From: Janthinobacterium lividum
GTDB lineage: Bacteria; Pseudomonadota; Gammaproteobacteria; Burkholderiales; Burkholderiaceae_D
Reading direction: 5' to 3'
NCBI RefSeq assembly: GCF_034424625.1
Contig: NZ_CP139976.1
Span: 4,464,001 to 4,528,000 of the forward strand
Length of the DNA stretch: 64,000 bases
Positions within the stretch are counted from its first letter, which is position 1. Each line of letters starts with the position of its first letter. The notes under the pieces were generated by a model. It did not search any database and had not been told where the DNA came from. It saw only the letters and a list, made by a program, of their open reading frames with translations. The position numbers were made by a program, and so were the translations under genes. Of this stretch, positions 19,251-27,478 are shown piece by piece.

Positions 19251-19472
19251 TCAATGCACGGTCTGGCGGCGCTGCTCAGGATGCAGCAGCACGCGCTCGA
19301 TCAGTTCCGGGGCGACATTGTATGACTTCAGGTATTCCAGTGCGCACAAGGTACTGAAGGCCGCCTGCACGGCGATGCCCAGATTGACGATATCGCACAT
19401 CTTCTGGTCGACCCGGGCATGCAGCACCGCGGTTTTGACGGGCATATGCAGCGTTTCTGTGGAATGAGGCAT
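19251..19472 (-). CDS. Hypothetical 73-residue protein
   Basis: It starts at ATG 19472 with a strong CAGGAG ribosome-binding site 9 nt upstream, and encodes MPHSTETLHMPVKTAVLHAR and onward. It is soluble and mildly basic at the end (LLHPEQRRQTVH), with a helical middle (VNLGIAVQAAFSTLCALEYLKS). I recognise no domain. The good ribosome-binding site and compact frame support a real gene. It is transcribed away from the chromate transporter and toward DnaA-box copy 2. Confidence 0.6.
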   Translation of the reverse strand: MPHSTETLHMPVKTAVLHARVDQKMCDIVNLGIAVQAAFSTLCALEYLKSYNVAPELIERVLLHPEQRRQTVH

Positions 19473-19693
19473 GATGAACAACTCCTGCGAAGGGGGACGG
19501 AGGGCTGGAGACGGCATAGCAGTGCGAACCGCGACAGCGCGGACAGGGACAGCGGTCATGTTGCCGCTAAAAGTATTGCCGATAAACTCTCGATGTCAAT
19601 GGCAGGGAAACATGAGCCACGGTTTTTTTCTTGCAGGCACAAGCGCAGCCGAAAGCGATGGACAAGCGCGATCGGCCACGGCGATAATCAGCC

Positions 19694-20281
19694 ATGCCCT
19701 CCCCCTCCTCCATCCAGCCCGACCTGCCCCGCCCGCAACCCGCCTCGCTTGCCGACCTGTTCTTCTCGTTCACCTGGCTGGCCCTGCAGGGGTTCGGCGG
19801 CGTGCTGGCCGTGATCCAGCGCGAGATGGTCGAGCGCAAGCGCTGGCTGACACAGGAAGAATTCCTGGAAGACTGGGCCGTGGCGCAAATCATGCCCGGG
19901 CCAAATGTCGTCAACCTGTCGCTGATGGTGGGCGGGCGCTATTTCGGTTTGAAAGGCGCGCTGACGGCGCTGGCCGGCATGCTGGCCGTGCCCCTCCTCA
20001 TCGTGCTCGTGCTGGGCGTGCTGTACACGCGCTTTGGCGACAATGCGCAGATGGCGGGCGCCTTGCGCGGCATGGCGGCCGTCTCGGCCGGCATGATCGC
20101 CGCCACGGGCGTGAAACTGGCTGCCGCGCTGGGCAAGCATCCGCTGCCCTTGTGGCTGACCTTGTCCATCACCGTGCTCGGCGTGCTGATGGTGGCGATC
20201 TTCCGCTGGCCCCTGCTGTACATCCTGCTGGGCCTGGGCGGCATCGGCTGCCTGCTGACCTACCGAAAGCTGTCCGCATGA
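19694..20281 (+). CDS. chrA: Chromate transporter, N-terminal-type CHR subunit
   Basis: A 195-residue membrane protein holding one CHR domain. The family motifs FGGVLAVIQREMVER and QIMPGPNVVNLSLMVGGRY lie in the first half, followed by four to five hydrophobic helices. Long ChrA proteins (about 400 residues) carry two CHR domains in one chain; here the second half is a separate gene overlapping by ATGA. The pair belongs to the short-chain CHR class that exports chromate or related oxyanions by proton coupling. Confidence 0.85.
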   Translation: MPSPSSIQPDLPRPQPASLADLFFSFTWLALQGFGGVLAVIQREMVERKRWLTQEEFLEDWAVAQIMPGPNVVNLSLMVGGRYFGLKGALTALAGMLAVPLLIVLVLGVLYTRFGDNAQMAGALRGMAAVSAGMIAATGVKLAAALGKHPLPLWLTLSITVLGVLMVAIFRWPLLYILLGLGGIGCLLTYRKLSA

Positions 20282-20862
20282 ATCCGCCCCTGCAACTGGT
20301 GTTGAGCGCGGGCGACTGGCTGAACCTGTTCGGCCACTACCTGATGCTATCGCTGATGTCGATCGGCGGCGCCATTTCCACCACGTCCGAAATGCACCGC
20401 TTCCTCGTCGAACAGCATGGCTGGCTGACACAGGCGCAATTCAACGAATCGATCGCCATCGCCCAGGCCGCGCCCGGCCCCAACGTGCTGTTCGTCGCCC
20501 TGATGGGCTGGAACGTGGGCATGAACGCGGGCAGCTACGCGGCGGCCTACCTCGGCGTGCTGGTGACCATGGTGGGCATCATGCTGCCCAGCACCACTCT
20601 CACCTACGTGGCGGCCCAGTGGGGCTACCGCAACCGCGACCTGCGCCCCGTGCGCGCCTTCAAGCAAGGCATGGCGCCCATCGTCGTCGCCCTGCTGATT
20701 TCCACGGGCATGATACTGGGCGGCGCCAACCATGACATCCGTACGGACTGGCCCCTGTGGAGCCTGTCCATCGTGGCTGGCCTGATCATCTGGCGCACGA
20801 AGATCCATTTATTGTGGCTGCTGGCGGCCGGCGCCGTGCTGGGCTGGTTCCAGCTCGTCTGA
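20278..20862 (+). CDS. chrA: Chromate transporter, C-terminal-type CHR subunit
   Basis: A 194-residue membrane protein starting at ATG 20278, overlapping the stop of the preceding CHR gene by 4 nt. It shows the second CHR copy: LMSIGGAISTTSEMHRFLVE, then AQAAPGPNVLFVALMGWNVG, then several membrane helices ending in LLAAGAVLGWFQLV. Translational coupling with the first subunit implies a heterodimeric transporter. The stop lies 2 bp from the end of the convergent urtE gene. Confidence 0.85.
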   Translation: MNPPLQLVLSAGDWLNLFGHYLMLSLMSIGGAISTTSEMHRFLVEQHGWLTQAQFNESIAIAQAAPGPNVLFVALMGWNVGMNAGSYAAAYLGVLVTMVGIMLPSTTLTYVAAQWGYRNRDLRPVRAFKQGMAPIVVALLISTGMILGGANHDIRTDWPLWSLSIVAGLIIWRTKIHLLWLLAAGAVLGWFQLV

Positions 20863-20864
20863 CC

Positions 20865-21563
20865 TTACACGGCCAGGTGCCGCTTCACGTCCTCGCCATC
20901 CATCTGTTCCGCCTTGCCGCTGGCGACGACACTGCCGCGCGACAGGACGATGAATTCGTCGGCCAGTTCGCGGGCAAAATCGAAATACTGTTCGCACAGC
21001 ACGATGGCCATGTCGCCCCGCTGTTTCAACAGGCTGATCACGCGGCCGATATCCTTGATGACGGAGGGCTGGATACCTTCCGTCGGCTCGTCGAAGATAA
21101 TCAGCTGCGGCTCGGCCAGCAGGGCGCGGGCGATGGCCAGTTGCTGCTGTTGCCCGCCCGATAAATCTCCGCCGCGCCGCTGCAGCATCTCCTTGAGCAC
21201 CGGAAACAGCTCATATACGTGGGGATCGATGCGCGCAGCTTGCCGGCCGCCCTTGCTCGCCATCCCCATCAGCAAGTTTTCCTCGACCGTCAGGCGCGCA
21301 AAGATGTCGCGGCCCTGCGGCACGTAAGCGATGCCCAGCTTTGCCCTCGCATGCGGCGCCAGCCTGGTGATGTCGCGTCCCTGGAACACCACCGTGCCCT
21401 GTGCCACGGGCAGCACGCCCATCAGGCATTTCAACAAGGTCGTCTTGCCCACGCCATTCCTGCCCAGCAAGGCCAGGCATTCGCCCTTGCGCGCCGACAG
21501 ATTGATGCCGCGCAAGGTGTGCGAGGAGCCATAGTATTGATTCAATTGTTCGACTTCCAGCAT
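20865..21563 (-). CDS. urtE: Urea ABC transporter ATP-binding protein UrtE
   Basis: A 232-residue ATPase of the branched-chain amino acid (LivF-like) type. Walker A GRNGVGKTTLLKCLMG, signature LSGGQQQQLAIARALL, Walker B LIIFDEPTEGIQPSVI and the H-loop region are all visible. The opening MLEVEQLNQYYGSSHTLRG matches UrtE. It is the last gene of urtABCDE; its start lies 2 nt after the urtD stop, with GGAAGG inside the end of urtD. Together with UrtD it energises uptake of urea through UrtBC. Confidence 0.92.
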   Translation of the reverse strand: MLEVEQLNQYYGSSHTLRGINLSARKGECLALLGRNGVGKTTLLKCLMGVLPVAQGTVVFQGRDITRLAPHARAKLGIAYVPQGRDIFARLTVEENLLMGMASKGGRQAARIDPHVYELFPVLKEMLQRRGGDLSGGQQQQLAIARALLAEPQLIIFDEPTEGIQPSVIKDIGRVISLLKQRGDMAIVLCEQYFDFARELADEFIVLSRGSVVASGKAEQMDGEDVKRHLAV

Positions 21564-21565
21564 GC

Positions 21566-22396
21566 TTACCTTCCCAGATAGACTTCGATCACGCGCTCGT
21601 CGGCTTGCACCTCGTCCATGCGCCCCTGCGCCAGCACGGCGCCTTCATGCAGCACGGTGACGATGCCTTGCCGGGCGATTTCCGTCACAAAACCCATGTC
21701 GTGTTCGACCACCATGATCGAATGCTTGCCGCGCAATTCATTGAGCAACTCGGCCGTGCGCGCCGTTTCCGCATCCGACATGCCGGCCACGGGTTCGTCC
21801 AGCAAAATCAGCTGCGGCTCCTGCATCAGCAGCATGCCGATTTCCAGCCACTGCTTTTGCCCGTGCGACAGCAAACCCGCCGGCCGCGCCTCCTGGCCAT
21901 TGAGGCGGATCAGGCGCAATATCGCTTCGATCCTGCCTTCCTGCTCGGACGTGAGGCGCGCAAACAGGGTGGGCGCCACGCGCTTGTCCATCTTCATCGC
22001 CAGTTCCAGGTTGTCGAACACCGTGTGCTGCTCGAACACGGTGGGGCGCTGAAACTTGCGGCCTATACCCGCGTGGGCGATCTGCGCTTCCGTCATGGTG
22101 GCCAGGTTCATGGTCTGGCCAAACCAGGCCGTGCCGGACGTGGGCCGCGTCTTGCCCGTGATCACATCCATCATCGTCGTCTTGCCCGCCCCGTTCGGGC
22201 CGATGATGCAGCGCAATTCGCCCACGGAAATATCGAGGCTGAGCTTGTTGATGGCCTTGAAACCGTCGAAGGACACGCTGATGTCTTCCAGGTACAAAAT
22301 GGCGCCATGCGTCGTATCGACGCCCTCGCCTTTCACGCGCGAGTACGTCGGCCCCGCTTCCGCGCTGGCCATGCCGGGCAACATGCGGATACTCAT
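21566..22396 (-). CDS. urtD: Urea ABC transporter ATP-binding protein UrtD
   Basis: A 276-residue LivG-like ATPase. Walker A GPNGAGKTTMMDVITGKTRP, signature LLSHGQKQWLEIGMLLM and Walker B LILLDEPVAGMSDAETART are visible. The SHGQKQWLEIGM variant of the signature is typical of UrtD. A ~30-residue N-terminal extension precedes the ATPase core. The start overlaps the urtC stop by ATGA, showing translational coupling in the operon. Confidence 0.92.
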   Translation of the reverse strand: MSIRMLPGMASAEAGPTYSRVKGEGVDTTHGAILYLEDISVSFDGFKAINKLSLDISVGELRCIIGPNGAGKTTMMDVITGKTRPTSGTAWFGQTMNLATMTEAQIAHAGIGRKFQRPTVFEQHTVFDNLELAMKMDKRVAPTLFARLTSEQEGRIEAILRLIRLNGQEARPAGLLSHGQKQWLEIGMLLMQEPQLILLDEPVAGMSDAETARTAELLNELRGKHSIMVVEHDMGFVTEIARQGIVTVLHEGAVLAQGRMDEVQADERVIEVYLGR

Positions 22397-23514
22397 GCGG
22401 CCTCCTCTGCCATGGCGGCGGGTTTTTTACGTTTGAGCTTGTTCAGCACGCCCAGCATGCCCTGCTGCATGAACAGCGTGACGACGATGAACAGCAAGCC
22501 CAGCGCGAACAGCCACAGTTCCGGCAAGGCAGCCGTGAACCAGCTTTTCAAGCCGTTGACGGTGAAGGCGCCCAGGATGGGACCGATCAGCGTGCCACGT
22601 CCGCCCACGGCTACCCACACGACCATCTCGATGGAGTTCGCCGGCGACATTTCGGACGGGTTGATGATGCCCACCTGCGGCACGTACAGGGCGCCGGCGA
22701 TGCCGCACAGCACGGCCGACAAGGTCCACACAAACAGCTTGAACCACAGCGGGTTGTAGCCGAGGAACATCAAGCGCGCCTCGCTGTCGCGCACGCCCTG
22801 CAGCACCCGGCCCAGTTTCGAGCGGACGATGGCGCGCGCGCCGATCAAGGCCGCCAGCAGGAAGGCCAGGGTCAGCAGGAACAGCACGGCCCGCGTGGCG
22901 GGCGCCGTGATGCTATGGCCGAGAATAGTCTTGAAATCCGTGAAACCGTTGTTGCCGCCAAAGCCAGTGTCATTGCGGAAGAACAGCAGCATGAAGGCAT
23001 ATGTCATCGCCTGCGTGATAATAGAAAAATACACGCCCTTGATGCGCGAGCGAAAGGCAAAGTAGCCAAACACAAAGGCGAGCACGCCCGGCACCAGCAC
23101 GACGAGCGCCATGCAGTACCAGAAATGTTCCGTAAACGCCCAGTACCAGGGGTAGGTTTTCCAGTCGAGAAAGACCATGAAGTCGGGCAGGCTGCTGTGG
23201 TACTGGCCCTGGTCGCCGATGGCGCGCATCAGATACATGCCGTGCGCATACGCCCCCAGGGCGAAGAACACGCCGTGGCCCAGGGACAATATGCCCGTGT
23301 AGCCCCAGACGAGATCCAGCGCCAGCGCGGCCAGCGCGTAGCACATGAACTTGCCCACCAGCGCCACCGTGTAGGCGGACACGTGCAACGCATGCCCTTC
23401 GGCAAACGCCAGGTTAAAAACCGGCAACAACGCCGCCAGCACCGTGCATGCGGCGATGGCCAGCCAGACGGGCCGCGTGAACAGGCCAGGCTTGGATTGA
23501 TAGGAGGTAGTCAT
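22393..23514 (-). CDS. urtC: Urea ABC transporter permease UrtC
   Basis: A 373-residue LivM-type inner-membrane permease with about ten hydrophobic segments. It carries the conserved LDLVWGYTGILSLGHGVFFALGAYAHGMYLMRAIGD region and the EAA-like loop RDSEARLMFLGYNPLWFKL. A basic C-terminus (LNKLKRKKPAAMAEEAA) faces the cytoplasm. It pairs with UrtB to form the translocation path. ATGA overlap with urtB upstream and urtD downstream. Confidence 0.92.
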   Translation of the reverse strand: MTTSYQSKPGLFTRPVWLAIAACTVLAALLPVFNLAFAEGHALHVSAYTVALVGKFMCYALAALALDLVWGYTGILSLGHGVFFALGAYAHGMYLMRAIGDQGQYHSSLPDFMVFLDWKTYPWYWAFTEHFWYCMALVVLVPGVLAFVFGYFAFRSRIKGVYFSIITQAMTYAFMLLFFRNDTGFGGNNGFTDFKTILGHSITAPATRAVLFLLTLAFLLAALIGARAIVRSKLGRVLQGVRDSEARLMFLGYNPLWFKLFVWTLSAVLCGIAGALYVPQVGIINPSEMSPANSIEMVVWVAVGGRGTLIGPILGAFTVNGLKSWFTAALPELWLFALGLLFIVVTLFMQQGMLGVLNKLKRKKPAAMAEEAA

Positions 23515-25112
23515 TCGACGCTGCGTCCCTTCATGGCAAACAGGCCCTGCGGCCGGCGCTGGATGAAAATGATGATGAACACCAGAATGGCGATCTTCGC
23601 CAGCACGGCGCCCGCCACCGGTTCGAGGAATTTGTTGACTTCACCCAGCCCCAGCGCGGCGATCACGGTGCCGGCCAGCTGGCCCACGCCGCCCAGCACC
23701 ACCACCATGAAGGAATCGACGATGTAGCTTTGGCCCAGGTCCGGCCCCACATTGCCCAGCTGCGACAGGGCCACGCCACCGAGCCCCGCAATGCCGGAAC
23801 CGAGGCCAAAGGTCAGCATGTCGACCTTGCCCGTGGCCACGCCCACGCAATCGGCCATGCGTCGGTTCTGCGTCACGGCCCGCACGAACAGGCCCAGGCG
23901 CGTCTTGTTCAGGATCAGCCACACGGCCGCCACGACGACGATGGCAAAGCCGATGATGGCCAGGCGGTTGTACGGCAGCACGAGGCCGCCCAGCACGGTG
24001 ACGCCGCCCGACATCCAGGCGGGATTGGCCACTTCCACGTTTTGCGCGCCGAAGACCGTGCGCACGGCCTGCATGAGGATCAGGCTGATGCCCCAGGTGG
24101 CCAGCAGGGTTTCCAGCGGCCGGCCATACAGCCAGCGGATCACCGTGCGCTCCAGCATCACGCCCACCAGTCCCGCGACAAAAAAGGCGGCCGGCAAGGC
24201 GGCCAGCAGATACGCATCCTGCAAGCCAGGCAGGTAGCTGCGGAAGAACAGCTGGCACAGGTAGGTCGTGTAAGCGCCTATCATCAGCAATTCGCCATGC
24301 GCCATGTTGATGATGCCCATCAAGCCAAACGTGATGGCCAGCCCCAGCGCGGCCAGCAGCAGCACGCTGCCCAGCGAAATGCCGTAGAACACATTGCCGG
24401 CGAACTCCATGCGCGCCACCCGTCCCTTGATCTGGCGCATGGTCTCGATGGCGGCCAGCTGCACGGCCTCGTCCGGCTCGCCGGCCTTGCCATCTGGTCC
24501 TTTCTCCAGCATGGCTTGCAGCACGGGCAGCAGACGCGCATCGCTGCTGCCCGCCAGCGCCTGCACGGCGGCCTTGCGCGTGGCGGCGTCGGGCGCATGC
24601 AGGTTGGCGCTGGCGATCAGCACCTGCAATATCTGTTTGATGTCAGCATCGTTTTCCTGCTCCAGCGCCTTGCGTATCAGGGGAACCTGCGCGGGATCGA
24701 CGGATTGCTGCAGCGCCTGCGCGGCGGCCAGGCGCGTGGCCCGCTCGGGCGACAGCAGTTTCAACCCCGACAAGGCGCCCGCCACGGCCGCGCGCAAGCG
24801 GTTGTTGACCATCACGCCGTCGATGCCATCGGGCAGCGGCACATTCTTGCCGAGCGCAGGGTCAAGCGCCTGCTCGCCGTCGACGATATACACCTTGCCG
24901 TCGGGGGCCGCATATAACTGATCGTCCTGCAAGGCTTGCAGCACCCGGGCGGCCTCGGGCGTAGCCAGGGCGGCGATCTGGGCGACGGCCGCGATCCTGG
25001 TGTCGGGATCGTCGCCGGACAGCGCTTTGAGCAAGTCGGGGGGGATGGCGGCCTGCGCCAGCGAGGATAGCAACAGGCAGGCGAGGACCAGCAGTTTGGG
25101 GATGAACCTCAT
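23511..25112 (-). CDS. urtB: Urea ABC transporter permease UrtB
   Basis: A 533-residue protein. Start ATG 25112 is chosen because it gives a signal peptide (MRFIPKLLVLACLLLSSLAQA); a frame to 25148 adds 12 residues before it. Residues about 20-240 form a periplasmic helical-repeat domain (LLKALSGDDPDTRIAAVAQI and similar helices) typical of proteobacterial UrtB. The C-terminal ~290 residues are a LivH-like permease with GLAITFGLMGIINMAHGELL. It lies 108 bp downstream of urtA, with a REP-like palindrome between them. Confidence 0.9.
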   Translation of the reverse strand: MRFIPKLLVLACLLLSSLAQAAIPPDLLKALSGDDPDTRIAAVAQIAALATPEAARVLQALQDDQLYAAPDGKVYIVDGEQALDPALGKNVPLPDGIDGVMVNNRLRAAVAGALSGLKLLSPERATRLAAAQALQQSVDPAQVPLIRKALEQENDADIKQILQVLIASANLHAPDAATRKAAVQALAGSSDARLLPVLQAMLEKGPDGKAGEPDEAVQLAAIETMRQIKGRVARMEFAGNVFYGISLGSVLLLAALGLAITFGLMGIINMAHGELLMIGAYTTYLCQLFFRSYLPGLQDAYLLAALPAAFFVAGLVGVMLERTVIRWLYGRPLETLLATWGISLILMQAVRTVFGAQNVEVANPAWMSGGVTVLGGLVLPYNRLAIIGFAIVVVAAVWLILNKTRLGLFVRAVTQNRRMADCVGVATGKVDMLTFGLGSGIAGLGGVALSQLGNVGPDLGQSYIVDSFMVVVLGGVGQLAGTVIAALGLGEVNKFLEPVAGAVLAKIAILVFIIIFIQRRPQGLFAMKGRSVE

Positions 25113-25168
25113 TGTAAGTTCCATGGAAAAACTGCACGGGGCGAGCACTTACCCCAAAGGCGAGGACT

Positions 25169-25195
25169 GGGGTCGGACCCTCAGGGTCCGACCCC
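25169..25195. repeat. REP-like palindrome between urtA and urtB
   Basis: A perfect inverted repeat GGGGTCGGACCC-tca-GGGTCCGACCCC. Its position between the binding-protein gene and the first permease gene could stabilise upstream urtA mRNA or attenuate readthrough. A related palindrome lies at 63471-63494. Confidence 0.75.
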
Positions 25196-25220
25196 GGCAT
25201 TTGCTGGTGGGTGATAGCGC

Positions 25221-26474
25221 CTACAACTTCTGCTTGCCCTCATTCCCCTTGATGAACGGGCTCCACGGCTGGGCGCGTATCGGTTCCTTGGTTTTCCACA
25301 CGACATTGAATTGCCCGTCGGCCTTGATCTCGCCGATCATCACGGGCTTGTGCAGGTGGTGGTTGGTCGGGTCCATGGTCAGGGTAAAACCGGACGGCGA
25401 CTTGACGCTCTGGCCCGCCATGGCGGCGATCACCTTGTCCGTGTCCGTCGATTTCGCTTTTTCCACGGCTTGCGCCCACATGTGGATGCCCACATAGGTC
25501 GCTTCCATCGGGTCGTTCGTCACGACCGAACCCGCGTTCGGCAGCTTTTGCGCCACGGCATACGCCTTCCACTGCTTGATGAAGGGCGTATTGACGGGGT
25601 TCTTGACGGATTCAAAGTAATTCCACGCCGCCAAGTGCCCCAGCAGGGGCTTGGTATCGATGCCGCGCAATTCTTCCTCGCCCACGGAAAACGCGACGAC
25701 GGGCACGTCCGTGGCTTTCAAGCCCGCATTGCCCAGTTCCTTGTAGAACGGCACGTTGGAATCGCCATTGATGGTGGAAATGACGGCCGTCTTGCCGCCC
25801 GTGGAAAATTTCTTGATGTTGGCGACGATGGTTTGATAGTCGGCATGGCCGAACGGCGTGTAGACCTCGCTGATATCGCTATCCTTGACGCCTTTGCTTT
25901 TCAGGAAGGCGCGCAGGATCTTGTTGGTGGTGCGCGGATACACATAATCCGTGCCCAGCAGCACGAAGCGTTTGGCGCCACCGCCATCCTTGCTCATCAG
26001 GTATTCCACGGCAGGAATCGCCTGCTGGTTCGGCGCGGCGCCCGTATAAAACACATTCTTTTCCAGCTCCTCGCCCTCGTACTGGACCGGGTAAAACAGC
26101 AGGCTGTTGAGTTCCTTGAACACCGGCAAGACGGATTTGCGTGACACGGATGTCCAGCAGCCAAACACGACAGCCACTTTATCCTGCGCCACCAGCTGGC
26201 GCGCTTTTTCCGCGAACAAGGGCCAGTTCGACGCGGGATCGACGACGACGGCTTCCAGCTTCTTGCCCAGCACGCCGCCCTTGGCATTGATCTCGGCGAT
26301 CGTCATCAGCGCCACATCCTTGAGCGACGTTTCGGAAATGGCCATGGTGCCCGACAGGGAGTGCAAGATGCCCACCTTGATCGTGTCGGCGGCCAAGGCT
26401 GCCTGCATGGTGGTGGACATGGCCAGGGCCAGTGCGCCGGCGGCGGCCGCTTTCAGGATGATGCGTCGTGTCAT
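25221..26474 (-). CDS. urtA: Urea ABC transporter substrate-binding protein UrtA
   Basis: A 417-residue periplasmic binding protein. The signal peptide MTRRIILKAAAAGALALAMS...ALAAD has a basic start that could be Sec or weak Tat. The mature protein follows the UrtA pattern: IKVGILHSLSGTMAISETSL, FGCWTSVSRKSVLPVFKE, LLFYPVQYEGEE and GTDYVYPRTTNKILRAFL. CAGGAG precedes the ATG. A sigma-54-type promoter lies 56-71 bp upstream of the start. First gene of urtABCDE; no urease genes are in the window. Confidence 0.93.
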   Translation of the reverse strand: MTRRIILKAAAAGALALAMSTTMQAALAADTIKVGILHSLSGTMAISETSLKDVALMTIAEINAKGGVLGKKLEAVVVDPASNWPLFAEKARQLVAQDKVAVVFGCWTSVSRKSVLPVFKELNSLLFYPVQYEGEELEKNVFYTGAAPNQQAIPAVEYLMSKDGGGAKRFVLLGTDYVYPRTTNKILRAFLKSKGVKDSDISEVYTPFGHADYQTIVANIKKFSTGGKTAVISTINGDSNVPFYKELGNAGLKATDVPVVAFSVGEEELRGIDTKPLLGHLAAWNYFESVKNPVNTPFIKQWKAYAVAQKLPNAGSVVTNDPMEATYVGIHMWAQAVEKAKSTDTDKVIAAMAGQSVKSPSGFTLTMDPTNHHLHKPVMIGEIKADGQFNVVWKTKEPIRAQPWSPFIKGNEGKQKL

Positions 26475-26529
26475 GGGGGACTCCTGTGATGGGTTCGTGG
26501 GGGTCGAGCTGGGTCTGCCATGTTGTTAA

Positions 26530-26545
26530 AGCAGAATGCATGCCA
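26530..26545 (-). promoter_or_regulatory. Candidate sigma-54 promoter of the urt operon
   Basis: On the minus strand the sequence TGGCATGCATTCTGCT fits the -24/-12 pattern TGGCAYG-N4-TTGCW with one mismatch and exact spacing of the GG and GC pairs. It points toward urtA. A TGGTGCA half-site resembling an NtrC-site half lies upstream at about 26566-26572. Nitrogen control of urea uptake is expected from known systems. Confidence 0.6.
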
Positions 26546-26590
26546 GCGCCAAGAGGCGTCCGCCATGGTGCAAGCGGCGCTCGCCGCACG

Positions 26591-26630
26591 AAAAAAAACC
26601 TGGCTGCACAAGGACTGTGCAGCCAGGTTT
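26591..26630 (-). terminator. Rho-independent terminator of the transglutaminase/DUF4349 transcript
   Basis: Perfect 15-bp arms AAACCTGGCTGCACA / TGTGCAGCCAGGTTT around a 5-nt loop. On the minus strand the stem runs into eight Ts. It lies 43 bp after the DUF4349 stop and just upstream of the urt promoter, insulating the two. Confidence 0.85.
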
Positions 26631-26673
26631 CAAATTGCCGTAAAACGGTGCGCAGGACGCAGCAATCCCGGCA

Positions 26674-27462
26674 TCAATCCTTGCGCGGAGCTCCACGCAG
26701 GCGGCGCCAGCCCTTGCGGCCCAGCGGGAACAGCAGCACGAAAGCGATCAGCCACGGCAGGATGTAGGCCATGGCAGTGATGGCGTTGGCCACGCCTTCC
26801 GACAGGTTTTCCGTGAAATTGCCCAGCGCGCGCTTGACGGGCCGCCAGAACGATTGCCTGCCTTCGGCGCTGATGGCCACGTTCAACAAGTCCGTATCGA
26901 TACGCTGCATCAACAGCGCATTGGCGGCCGTCGCCTGCTCCAGTTCCACTTGCACGGTGGCCAGTTCCTTGGTCACCTTGATGAGGGCATCGACGTTAGT
27001 GCCCGAACGTTTTTCCAGGTCTTGCAATTGCGCCTGGTATTGCTTGAGCATTTCCAGGCGTTTCTTGCTGTCGAGCACAGGACGGCCCAGGTCTTCCACC
27101 TTGGTGCCCTGGCTGGTGACGTCGCCTTCGGCCGCGACCAGCGCGACGAGCTTCTTGATGCCGGCCGGCTTGGCGCGCATGCTGATGCGCGCATGCACGT
27201 AGCGGCCGCTGTCGACGCTGGAATCGAGCAGCAGGCAGCCGTTTTCCGTATCGGCCTTGCAGGCTGCGACCACTTTTTCATACAGGGGCCGCACTTGCGC
27301 CTCGCGCGTATCGACGCTGACATTATGTTCATAGGCAAGGAACTCGCTGCCCTTTTCCTTGCCTTCGAGACGCGCGGCGCTCGACTGCCCGCCGCTCTCG
27401 CCCTTGCTGCCGCAGCCGGCCAGCAGCAACAGTCCAAACAGGCATATGGATATTTTTTTCAT
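26674..27462 (-). CDS. DUF4349 lipoprotein
   Basis: A 262-residue protein started at ATG 27462 (AAAGAAAG upstream), giving a clear lipoprotein signal MKKISICLFGLLLLAGC. The central part (RLEMLKQYQAQLQDLEKRSGTNVDALIKVTKELATVQVELEQ) is a coiled coil characteristic of DUF4349. A C-terminal membrane segment (ITAMAYILPWLIAFVLLFPLG) and basic tail follow. Function of the family is unknown; it looks like an envelope protein anchored at both ends. It is 16 nt downstream of the transglutaminase gene and likely cotranscribed. Confidence 0.82.
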   Translation of the reverse strand: MKKISICLFGLLLLAGCGSKGESGGQSSAARLEGKEKGSEFLAYEHNVSVDTREAQVRPLYEKVVAACKADTENGCLLLDSSVDSGRYVHARISMRAKPAGIKKLVALVAAEGDVTSQGTKVEDLGRPVLDSKKRLEMLKQYQAQLQDLEKRSGTNVDALIKVTKELATVQVELEQATAANALLMQRIDTDLLNVAISAEGRQSFWRPVKRALGNFTENLSEGVANAITAMAYILPWLIAFVLLFPLGRKGWRRLRGAPRKD

Positions 27463-27478
27463 GATTTCTTTCTTTGGA

